Assembly (NCBI GenBank): GCA_031266495.1
Contig: JAISAX010000277.1
Span: 1 to 8,605, forward strand
Length of the DNA: 8,605 bases
Direction: 5' to 3'
Source of the DNA: Opitutaceae bacterium
GTDB lineage: Bacteria; Verrucomicrobiota; Verrucomicrobiae; Opitutales; Opitutaceae
Positions 1 through 6,337 of this stretch are shown in pieces (within the stretch, counting starts at the first letter, position 1; each line of letters starts with the position of its first letter). Under the pieces are notes generated by a model that did no database searches, was not told the origin of the DNA, and was given only the letters and a program-made list of their open reading frames with translations. Both the position numbers and the translations under genes were made by a program.

Positions 1-275
1 GGGCTTCCAGCCCGTGGACGACGCGCAGCGTCGCCCTTTGCCACCAGGCAAGATCATTTGTTTGAGAGAATTACAGTTGTTTACAGTGAATGACACGAAG
101 GTGAGCAGGGAGGCGGCGCATTACTGCCGATCCGTCCACGGGCTGGAGAGCCTGTGCCACGTCGATCCGCGCAACTTCAGTTAAAGAGGACGCGATAAGA
201 GACTTCAAAAAAACGTGCTCAATCCGGCACAAAACAGTTGACGGTGGTGGCTGCGTGTGTGCTTGATCGGGCACA
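1..275. other. Non-coding 5' stretch, no gene recognised
   Basis: I see no convincing protein gene here. A short minus-strand open frame (71-274) has no recognisable family and no start signal. The stretch holds one arm pair of a 15-bp inverted repeat (6-20 and 133-147) and a copy of CCGGCACAAAACAGT (224-238) that recurs with one change at 4133-4147. It may be the intergenic tail of a gene lying outside the window. Confidence 0.4.
6..147. repeat. 15-bp perfect inverted repeat, arms 112 bp apart
   Basis: TCCAGCCCGTGGACG at 6-20 is the exact reverse complement of CGTCCACGGGCTGGA at 133-147. A 15-bp match this close is very unlikely by chance. It could be a long-range hairpin in a transcript or the ends of a short degenerate element. 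No transposase-like reading frame lies between the arms and I could not identify target-site duplications, because the left arm is only 5 bases from the window edge. Confidence 0.6.
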
Positions 276-282
276 TTGAAGC

Positions 283-303
283 TCGGTCTCTATCTGAGAC
301 CGA
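283..303. promoter_or_regulatory. Perfect palindrome TCGGTCTC-N5-GAGACCGA upstream of the PEP-CTERM gene
   Basis: An 8-bp perfect inverted repeat with a 5-nt centre (TATCT), 107 bp before the ATG at 411. A TTGAAG lies just before it (276-281) and a TAGAAT (305-310) just after. The gap between those two hexamers is 23 nt, too long for a normal sigma-70 pair. No T-run follows, so an intrinsic terminator is unlikely. An operator for a dimeric repressor or a 5'-UTR hairpin fits better, but this is inference. Confidence 0.4.
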
Positions 304-410
304 TTAGAATTACCGAAATCATGAACCACCCAACCTCCCCCTCCATCCTTGCCGGCGCTGCGCGTGCCGCTCCCGTTTTTTCCCACCCGAACGAAACAAA
401 GCACAAATCC

Positions 411-1235
411 ATGAACTCTCCAAAATCCATATTCGCAGGACTCCTGCCCGCCGCTTTCCTTTGCCTCGCGGGAAGTTCTGTTCAAGCCGCTGTCGTCCTT
501 ACCGACAACTTCAACTACACCGGATGGAATTCCGGAGATCAGCCGATGACTGCAGTCTGGACGGGCAGTACCGTCTCTGTGCTGGCAGCGGACGAAACCT
601 TGCCCGGGCGGATGCGTGTCGCCAACGGCTATGCCTATGCCGCTCTCGGCGTGACCCTGACATCCGACTTCGAGGTTTCCGTCAAGATGCTCCCCAGCGC
701 CTACCAGCGCATGGGCTGGGTGGGGCTGACCGATGCAACCGGATCGGCGGGCTACGCCTTCATGTGGGACAGTTCCACATCCTCCAGCTACAGCGGTCAA
801 GGTTTTGTTCGTATCGGAAAATTCACTCCCGAAACCGCCGGAGCCATCAACTGGAACGTGACCGCAAGCTCGATGGGCTGGTCGGCCCTGTCCTTAGCGG
901 GCACGTCCGGCCACAACTCTTCGCTGAAAGAAAACGCCGCCATCACCGCTCCCATGGCGGAAATGAAATTCACGTGGAGTTCCCTCACCGGCACCCTCAC
1001 CCTCTCGATTGATGGCAAACAGGTGTTTTCCGTCACAGATACCTCCCTCGGCAGCTTTTCCCGCATCTACCTTGGAGGAGGAAACATCATCAGCTTTGCC
1101 GATCTGGTCGTATCTGCAAACTCAATACCCGAGCCGGGCGCCACTGCCATGATCTTTTCCGCGATGGCCCTCGGCGGCGCCTGGTGGCTGCGCAGCCGTC
1201 ATGGCCAGGCCAGGCGGACAACAGGCCGCATGTGA
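411..1235 (+). CDS. Secreted PEP-CTERM sorting domain protein
   Basis: Predicted exported protein of 274 residues, processed by the exosortase system. Residues 1-26 form a Sec signal peptide (basic start, hydrophobic LLPAAFLCLA core, likely cleavage after VQA). Residues 27-235 are a beta-rich Ser/Thr/Gly region, possibly a LamG/concanavalin-like fold, including a DGKQVFSV strand motif. The C-terminus has the PEP-CTERM tripartite signal: IPEP at 239-242, a hydrophobic segment at about 244-260, and an Arg-rich tail from 261. The frame is open upstream to 276, but the ATG at 411 puts the signal peptide at the N-terminus and is preferred. An ATG at 321 is an alternative. There is no clear ribosome binding site. 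The exact role is unknown; it is probably an envelope or extracellular-matrix protein acting with the downstream pseudopilin-like and beta-helix genes, 84 bp away and onward. Confidence 0.85.
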   Translation: MNSPKSIFAGLLPAAFLCLAGSSVQAAVVLTDNFNYTGWNSGDQPMTAVWTGSTVSVLAADETLPGRMRVANGYAYAALGVTLTSDFEVSVKMLPSAYQRMGWVGLTDATGSAGYAFMWDSSTSSSYSGQGFVRIGKFTPETAGAINWNVTASSMGWSALSLAGTSGHNSSLKENAAITAPMAEMKFTWSSLTGTLTLSIDGKQVFSVTDTSLGSFSRIYLGGGNIISFADLVVSANSIPEPGATAMIFSAMALGGAWWLRSRHGQARRTTGRM

Positions 1236-1319
1236 GTGCCATCGGTCCTGCACTTCGCCTCGCCTCGCACCGTTCCCGTTCCTCGCGTCTTCCCCCCCTC
1301 CCCCCCTATGCGCCTTCCC

Positions 1320-1979
1320 ATGAAACGACATTCCGGATTCACACTGATCGAACTGCTGGTCGTCATCGCCATCATCGGCATTCTGGCCGGGCTGGTCATC
1401 GCAAGCATAGGGCGTGCGCGAGCTTTGGCCAGAGCCGCGACGTGCGCCTCCAATCTTCGCCAGATCGGGACAGGGCTTCTTCTCCATGCCGGAGAAAACC
1501 GCGGCAGCCTCCCTCCCGGCGCGGTGTGGGATCGCGCCATCGCTCCGTGGCTCGACATAAAAAATACAGACGTATTCACTCCTCTGTTACATTGTCCCCT
1601 GGACGTCCGCCCGGCAACCATCCTCCAGCCGCGCTCCTACACGGCATCCGCCCAAAAACCGTCCAATCCGGGATCGGGGGTATTCAGCAAGGATGCCACC
1701 ACGCCCTCTTTGCGGCTGGAACAGTTTTCGACGCCTTCGATGACCGTGCTGGTCGCGGAGCTTTTTAACGGAAGCAACCTGCAGTTCCGGCAATCCTTCT
1801 CCTGGACCGAAGGATGGCTCGGGGCGGCGGGAGTGCCGCGCCTTCCCGACGGGCAGGAGTATCATGGAAACGGCGCGAACTATCTCTTCGCCGACGGCCA
1901 TGTGAAACGCCATCCGGCCCGCGACATTTATGCCGCCAGCGGAATAAACTCGGGACGCTGGCGAGCATTCCAACCGTAG
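1320..1979 (+). CDS. Prepilin-type N-terminal cleavage/methylation protein with H-X9-DG C-terminus
   Basis: Pseudopilin-like protein of 219 residues. The leader MKRHSG is followed by FTLIELLVVIAIIGILAGLV. Prepilin peptidase would cut after Gly6, leaving an N-methylated Phe and the conserved Glu at +5. Residues 7-28 are the hydrophobic alpha helix. The CASNLRQIG motif at 42-50 and the H-X9-DG motif (His182, Asp192-Gly193, within HGNGANYLFADGHV) define the large family found in Planctomycetes, Verrucomicrobia and Lentisphaerae. Those proteins are thought to assemble in a type II secretion or pseudopilus-like apparatus, but their individual roles are mostly unknown. An in-frame ATG at 1308 would add only MRLP. 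The region just before the start is a C7-T-C7 tract (1292-1306) with no Shine-Dalgarno sequence. The gene lies 84 bp after the PEP-CTERM gene and 44 bp before the beta-helix gene, so they are likely cotranscribed. Confidence 0.9.
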   Translation: MKRHSGFTLIELLVVIAIIGILAGLVIASIGRARALARAATCASNLRQIGTGLLLHAGENRGSLPPGAVWDRAIAPWLDIKNTDVFTPLLHCPLDVRPATILQPRSYTASAQKPSNPGSGVFSKDATTPSLRLEQFSTPSMTVLVAELFNGSNLQFRQSFSWTEGWLGAAGVPRLPDGQEYHGNGANYLFADGHVKRHPARDIYAASGINSGRWRAFQP

Positions 1980-2023
1980 CCGGACAACAACCATCAGAAC
2001 CCTCAGCCCTTTTATCAAAAACC

Positions 2024-3831
2024 ATGACCTGTCATCCTGTTATCACTACCGCTCCCGCTCCCGCTGCCATCCCTTTCCCGTGCGCTTGCGCCTTGTTTCT
2101 CGCCATCGCTTCCCCGGCTTTCGCGAATCCTGCCCATATCCCTGCCGGTATCGGCGCAACGCTTCCCTTTATCACCCACGAGGCCGAGTCCTCCGCCAAC
2201 ACCCTTTCCGGCTCGGGTGCGCGCGTCGTCAGCCTGACATTTCCGCCTGCCCGCGTGTCCTCGCCCGCGCAGGAGGCGTCCGGCTGCGCCTTCGTCGAGT
2301 TGACTGCGACCGGCGACACTCTGGAAATCCCCGTCACCGCTCCCTCCGACTCCATCGTCATCCGCCACTGCATCCCGGATTCCGAAAAGGGAGGCGGTAT
2401 CCGGAATACCCTTACTCTCCTGATCAACGGAAAACCCCGGCAATCTCTCGCTCTCTCCTCGCGTCACAACTGGCTTTACGGCGCGCCCGGACAAAACGGC
2501 CAGAGCAATATCCCCACTCCTGACGCTCCCGGAGGGGCGCATGTTTTTTGGGACGAAACCCGCGCCATCGTCGAAGGCCCCGCCTTCCAGCCCGGAGACA
2601 AGCTCCGGTTGCGCAAAACCACGGCCGATACCGCCGCATTTTATCGTATCGATCTTGTGGATCTTGAGCTTGCCGGCCCGCCCCTGCCGCCGCCTCCCGA
2701 GGGCACGTTCCTGAGCGTCCTGGACCACGGGGCCAAAGGCGACGGCGTCACCGACGACACCGCGGCCATCGCCGTCACCATCGCCGCCGCCCGGCAGCAA
2801 AACAAAACCGTCTGGCTCCCCGCCGGCACCTATGTGCAGACCGCCCGCTTCACGCTCGACGGCCCCGTGGCCGTCCGCGGCGCCGGCATGTGGCACACCC
2901 GCATCCTCGGCACGCGGGCCGGCAATACCTGGGCAGGAACCATGGGATTTCACCTCACGGGCGATGGCCCCTCGCTCTCCGGTTTTTACATGGAAAGCAC
3001 GGTGCCCACCTCCCGGTCGGGAGGCGCCAAGCCGGTGACGGGCAATGCCCGCAACTGGCGCGCCGAACGCCTCTGGATCACCCACACCGACATCGGCCTC
3101 TGGATGAGCGGAGCCGCGCACGGCGTGGTGCGCGACTGCCGTATCCGTTTTACCTATGCCGACGGCATCAACCTCAACCGCGGCGCCAGCCACAATCTTG
3201 TTGAAAACAACCACGTCCGCGGTTGCGGCGACGACGGCATCGCTTTCCTTTCCGAGACCCGGTTTGGCGATCCTCCCTCGGTCGGCAACATTGCCCGGCA
3301 CAACACGATCACCTGCACCTGGTGGGGTCAAAACATGGACCTCGCCGGAGGCCGCGACCACGTCATGGAAAACAACTACCTCGCGGACAATGCCCTGATG
3401 GCTCTGTTCACGATCAACATGACCGGCGCATTTCCCAATCACCCTGTTTCCCGCAGCGTCTTTCGCGACAATCTTCTTGTTCGCGGCGGCGGAATTACGC
3501 CGGGCAAAAACGTGGCACGATCTGGCTCTACGCCGGGGACAACACGCTCGCCGACATCAAGATTTCCGGCAATCGCATCATCGATCCCGCGTTTCGCGCC
3601 ATCCATCTGGCCGGCTCGCACGAGCAACATGCGACCTTCACCGGCAATGTCATCGAGTTTTCCCGACAGCCGGTCGCCGGCGATGTGGACGTGGTGCACA
3701 TCAACTCCGGAGTCACCGGCAGTGGCGTATTCAGGAACAACATCGCCACCGGTTTCCCCGCCGGACGTCCCGCCATCAACAACCGCGCCCAGGCCACCTG
3801 CGCCATCGAAGAATCCGGCAATCGTTGGTGA
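2024..3831 (+). pseudogene. Secreted right-handed beta-helix glycoside hydrolase, GH87-like, with one-base frameshift
   Basis: Reads as one about 602-residue exported enzyme if one base is restored near 3506-3510. Residues 1-35 form a signal peptide ending in AFA. Residues about 47-217 look like a CBM6/35-type domain (HEAE near 52-55; LLINGKPRQ; HNWLYG; FYRIDLVDLE). From about 228 a pectate-lyase-3/beta-helix domain begins (LDHGAKGDGVTDDTAAI). D380 in YADGIN and D403-D404 in CGDDG have the 23/24-residue spacing I recall for the catalytic Asp triad of GH87 alpha-1,3-glucanases. The first frame loses homology after residue 495. The next frame continues sensibly with RGTIWLYAGDN, ISGNRIIDPAFRAIHLAG and FTGNVIEF and stops at 3831. 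Without correction the first frame runs to 4069 with a low-complexity tail. A missing A (A5 for A6) explains it. Either a sequencing error or a real lesion is possible. Pectate-lyase-like specificity is the alternative. Confidence 0.75.
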
Positions 3832-4269
3832 AGGAAGGGGGGGGGGGGGAGGGGAGGGGGAAGTAACAGGCCGCTGGATACCCCCTTCAGTCCTCCGGCG
3901 CGCGGATCCCCGGATGAGGCCGACGAGCGCGGCCTTGTCGCAGCCGGCGATTGCCCGGCGAACGAAGGCAAATCCACCGGCCCCGGCCCGGGATGCAGTC
4001 GTTTCCCGTTTCCGCTCTGCGTGCGTATTCATCGTTTCCCTTCAGATTTCGATGGTCCCGCCTGCCTGAACAGCTTGTAATCTTCCCTCTTCATCCTTGA
4101 TTTCCCATGAGTTGAAAACGGTTTCCCCTAACCCGGTACAAAACAGTGAAGGGCCCCCCTATATTCCCCTCCCGGCCTGCTCCCACCACTTTCAATTACA
4201 CCCGGCGTAATCATGCTTTCCAATTGCGCCATAACCAATGAATGGACTGATTTTCCCGATTTCACCTCC
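3832..4269. other. Intergenic region between the beta-helix gene and mazG
   Basis: No convincing gene. It contains the G13AG4AG5 tract (3837-3860), a short GC hairpin AGGCCG-N7-CGGCCT at 3917-3935 without a following T-run (a possible rho-independent-like terminator, weak), and a CCGGTACAAAACAGT copy at 4133-4147. The frame into mazG is open from an ATG at 4213, which is considered under mazG. Plus-strand coding from 3832 to 4069 is only the out-of-frame readthrough of the upstream gene. Confidence 0.5.
3837..3860 (+). repeat. G-tract G13-A-G4-A-G5
   Basis: A run of 13 G followed by A, G4, A and G5 starts five bases after the stop codon of the beta-helix gene. It has four or more G blocks and could fold into a G-quadruplex in DNA or RNA. 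It is also a slippage-prone and sequencing-error-prone site. It lies outside coding sequence, so length changes would not alter a protein. Confidence 0.85.
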
Positions 4270-4968
4270 ATGAGCGCAGCCATCGACGACCTCCGCAAGA
4301 CCATCGCCCGCCTCCGGGCCCCCGGCGGCTGCCCCTGGGATATCGAGCAAACCCACGCCAGCCTCGTCCGTTGCCTGATCGACGAGGTCAGCGAACTCAT
4401 CGACACCATCGACCGGCACGACCACCCCCACATGCGCGAGGAACTCGGCGACGTGCTCATCCAGATCCTCTTTCACGCGCAGATCGCCTCCGAAACCGGC
4501 GCCTTCGACCTCGAAGACGTAGCGCGCGAAGTGAACGAAAAACTCATCCGCCGCCACCCCCACGTATTCGGCGCCGACAACAAACTCGCCACCCCCGCCG
4601 ACGTCCTCGTGAAGTGGGAGGAAATCAAGGCGCGGGAAAAAAAGAACGGCCCCGCGCAAACCGGCCTCTTCAAGGAACAGCCGCCGCGCCTCCCGGCGCT
4701 CATGTATGCCGAAGCCATCTGGAAACAGATCGGGAAGATCGGAGAAAAAAATCTGCCCGTCGGCGACGCCGCGGACGCCGCGCAGATCCGGGCGATCGCC
4801 ACGCACCTCGACGACGAACGCCTCGGTCGTCACCTGTTCCAGCTCGCCGCCGCCGCCCGCGAGCGCGGCCTCGATCCCGAAGGCGCCCTCCGCCGCGAAA
4901 CCGACCGCATAAAAACCGCCGTGGAACGCAACGCGGAGGCAGCAAACGCGAACGGCGGGAACCGCTGA
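4270..4968 (+). CDS. mazG: MazG nucleoside triphosphate pyrophosphohydrolase
   Basis: Hydrolyses (d)NTPs to NMP and pyrophosphate in the cytoplasm, cleaning aberrant nucleotides or modulating nucleotide signals. The 232-residue product begins with family-typical sequence: RLRAPGGCPWDIEQTH at 14-29, then the MazG metal-binding set E39-x-x-E42 and E58-x-x-D61 (DEVSEL and EELGDVL), then RRHPHVFG at 94-101. Family members of the E. coli type carry a second MazG domain. Here the matching region (about 143-220) is recognisable by HLFQLAAAARERGLDPEGALRRETDR but reads ERLGR where ELGD is expected, so it has lost acidic ligands. Activity therefore probably rests on the N-terminal domain. The ATG at 4270 fits the family start; an ATG at 4213 would add 19 unconserved residues. 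The gene ends 50 bp before the recombinase gene and may share its transcript. Confidence 0.93.
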   Translation: MSAAIDDLRKTIARLRAPGGCPWDIEQTHASLVRCLIDEVSELIDTIDRHDHPHMREELGDVLIQILFHAQIASETGAFDLEDVAREVNEKLIRRHPHVFGADNKLATPADVLVKWEEIKAREKKNGPAQTGLFKEQPPRLPALMYAEAIWKQIGKIGEKNLPVGDAADAAQIRAIATHLDDERLGRHLFQLAAAARERGLDPEGALRRETDRIKTAVERNAEAANANGGNR

Positions 4969-5018
4969 TCGCCGCGTCGATTGGCGGCTCCTTTCCTGTT
5001 TTTCGGGAAAATAACATC

Positions 5019-6035
5019 ATGACTCGGCCCGCCCAACGCTCCGCTCCGTCCGCCCCCCCCCCCCCGCCGCCCGTGCCCGTGCCCGTGCCCGCGTCCATCG
5101 TCGCCGGGTGGCTGACCCCGTTTCTCGATCACCTCGCCCGGGAACGCCGCTATTCGCCGTACACGGTTCGCAACTACCGACAGGCGTTCGAGGACTTTTA
5201 TCGCTGGCTCGTCTCCTCCGGCCTGCGCAAACCCGCCGATCCCGCCGCCGCCCCCGACGACCTCGCGCCCGACACCCTCACGCCACGCGACCTCCGCGAC
5301 TTCGTGATCGAGGGACAACGCCGTTTCGACCGCCGCACACTCCACAATCACGTCTCCGGCCTGCGCGCATTTTACAAATACTGGCTCCGGCACGGACGCC
5401 TCGCCCGCAACCCGCTCGTCGGCCTCGCGCTCCCGAGGCTCGAAAAACGGCTCCCGCAGTTTCTCACCGAGCAGCAAATGAAACTCCTGCTCGCCGGTCC
5501 CCGGCGACTGCTCGAAAACGTCACCGGCATCACCCCCTTCGAGGCCTGGCGCGACCGGCTGGCGATGGAGCTGCTTTATGGCGGCGGCCTGCGCGTCAGC
5601 GAACTCGTGGCGCTCGATTACGGCCGCATCGATTTCACCAGCGGCGTCGCGCGCGTCCCCGGCAAAGGCCGGAAGGAACGCCTTTGCCCGCTCGGGAAAA
5701 TCGCGCTCGCGGTGCTCGTGAAATGGAAAAACGAATACGCCCGCGACACTTCGCACGCCGCCCCGGTGCTGGTGACGCCGGCGCACACGCGCCTGCCCGT
5801 GCGCCAGGTGCAGCTCATGCTGAAGCGTTACCTCGCGCTGGCCGGCCTCCCGCCCGATCTCTCCCCGCACAAGCTCCGGCACAGTTATGCCACGCACCTG
5901 CTCAACGCCGGCGCCGACCTCCGTCTCGTCCAGGAACTGCTCGGCCACGCCAGCCTCGAAACAACCCAGATTTACACCCACGTCAGCGTTGCCCGTCTTC
6001 GCGACATCTACGACAAGGCTCACCCGCGTGCGTGA
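5019..6035 (+). CDS. xerC: XerC/XerD-type site-specific tyrosine recombinase
   Basis: Tyrosine recombinase of 338 residues, likely resolving chromosome dimers at dif with a partner Xer protein and FtsK. The SAM-like core-binding domain is at about 29-135 (FLDHLARERRYSPYTVRNYRQAF, RDLRDFV, LRAFYKYWLRHG, NPLVGLALPR). The catalytic domain at about 145-335 has all residues: R192 (YGGGLRVSEL), K216 (GKGRKERLCPLG), H284-x-x-R287 (SPHKLRHSYATHLL), H310 (LGHASLETTQIYTH) and nucleophile Y319. It is longer than the usual roughly 300 residues because of a Pro-rich N-terminus (residues 13-24, encoded by a C13 run and three GTGCCC repeats) and extra residues around 72-88. The ATG at 5019 is the best start; GTG codons at 5073, 5079 and 5085 are in-frame alternatives that would skip the C-run. 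Whether it is XerC or XerD cannot be settled from sequence alone. No dif-like site was recognised nearby. Confidence 0.9.
   Translation: MTRPAQRSAPSAPPPPPPVPVPVPASIVAGWLTPFLDHLARERRYSPYTVRNYRQAFEDFYRWLVSSGLRKPADPAAAPDDLAPDTLTPRDLRDFVIEGQRRFDRRTLHNHVSGLRAFYKYWLRHGRLARNPLVGLALPRLEKRLPQFLTEQQMKLLLAGPRRLLENVTGITPFEAWRDRLAMELLYGGGLRVSELVALDYGRIDFTSGVARVPGKGRKERLCPLGKIALAVLVKWKNEYARDTSHAAPVLVTPAHTRLPVRQVQLMLKRYLALAGLPPDLSPHKLRHSYATHLLNAGADLRLVQELLGHASLETTQIYTHVSVARLRDIYDKAHPRA
5053..5065 (+). repeat. C13 homopolymer inside the 5' end of the recombinase gene
   Basis: Thirteen consecutive C bases encode part of a proline run (codons 12-16) near the N-terminus of the Xer-type protein. They are followed by three tandem GTGCCC units (5073-5090). 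A change of one base would shift the frame and stop full-length translation from the ATG at 5019, although in-frame GTG codons just downstream could still start an almost full-length protein. Confidence 0.85.
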
Positions 6036-6050
6036 TCGCCCGCCGTCGCC

Positions 6051-6060
6051 GGGGGGGGGG
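6051..6060 (+). repeat. G10 homopolymer after the recombinase stop codon
   Basis: Ten G bases begin 15 bases after the xer stop codon and lie directly before the hexamer palindrome. They are non-coding for any gene I accept. Confidence 0.8.
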
Positions 6061-6068
6061 ATCGATTC

Positions 6069-6331
6069 GTTCTCGTTCTCGTTCTCTTTCTCGTACTCGT
6101 TCTCCGGTTTGGCTCCTTCTCATTCTCGTTCTCGTTCTCCTTCTCCGGTTCGTACTCTTTCTCGTACTCGTTCTCTTTCTCGTTCTCCCTTCGCAGAGAG
6201 GAGAACGGAGAGGAGAACGAGTACGAGAACGAGAACGAGAACGAGCCAAACCGGAGAACGAGAAAGAGAACGAAAACGAGTACGAACCGGAGCAGGAGAA
6301 CGAGAAAGAGAACGAGAACGAGAAGGAGAAC
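6069..6331. repeat. Inverted array of GTTCTC/GAGAAC hexamers (giant imperfect palindrome)
   Basis: From 6069 to 6187 the plus strand is a tandem series of 6-bp units of the form GTTCTC with variants TTTCTC, GTACTC, CTTCTC and ATTCTC, about 17 units. From 6201 to 6331 it is the complementary series GAGAAC with variants GAGAAA, GAGTAC, GAGAAG and GAAAAC, about 20 units. The centre (6188-6200) is CCTTCGCAGAGAG. Each arm is broken by two spacers: CGGTTTGGCTC (6105-6115) and CGGTTCGTACTC (6146-6157) on the left, and their exact reverse complements at 6243-6253 and 6278-6289 on the right. The array fills the junction of two convergent genes and stops 6 bases before the phosphatase stop codon. A transcript from either side could fold into a very long hairpin, so a bidirectional terminator or RNA-processing role is possible. 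Apparent Arg-Ser or Glu-Asn proteins read from it are artefacts of the repeat. Confidence 0.9.
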
Positions 6332-6337
6332 GGGAGA

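Noticed and set aside
1814..2023. N-terminal extension of the beta-helix gene
   Set aside because: It overlaps the pseudopilin gene in another frame and would bury the signal peptide that starts at 2024.
2015..3442. 475-codon minus-strand open frame opposite the beta-helix gene
   Set aside because: It is a shadow of the GC-rich coding frame on the other strand. It has no motif, while the plus frame has a signal peptide and beta-helix domain.
3504..3513. Programmed -1 ribosomal frameshift signal at C AAA AAC
   Set aside because: It resembles but does not match a canonical X-XXY-YYZ heptamer, because the P-site slip to CAA is mismatched. I see no strong downstream pseudoknot, and a degradative enzyme has no obvious need for recoding. 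A missing A is simpler.
3511..4069. C-terminal extension of the beta-helix protein in the uncorrected frame
   Set aside because: After the A5 run this frame turns into Ser/Pro/Arg-rich sequence, passes through the G13 tract and shows no beta-helix pattern, while the neighbouring frame does.
5019..6035. Recombinase as integron or phage integrase with the tRNA-Gln as its attachment site
   Set aside because: The protein has the plain XerC/D architecture beside mazG, the tRNA is over 2 kb away beyond two metabolic genes, and no repeated tRNA 3' end is present in the window.
6069..6331. CRISPR array
   Set aside because: Units are 6 bp with no unique spacers of CRISPR length and no cas genes are nearby.
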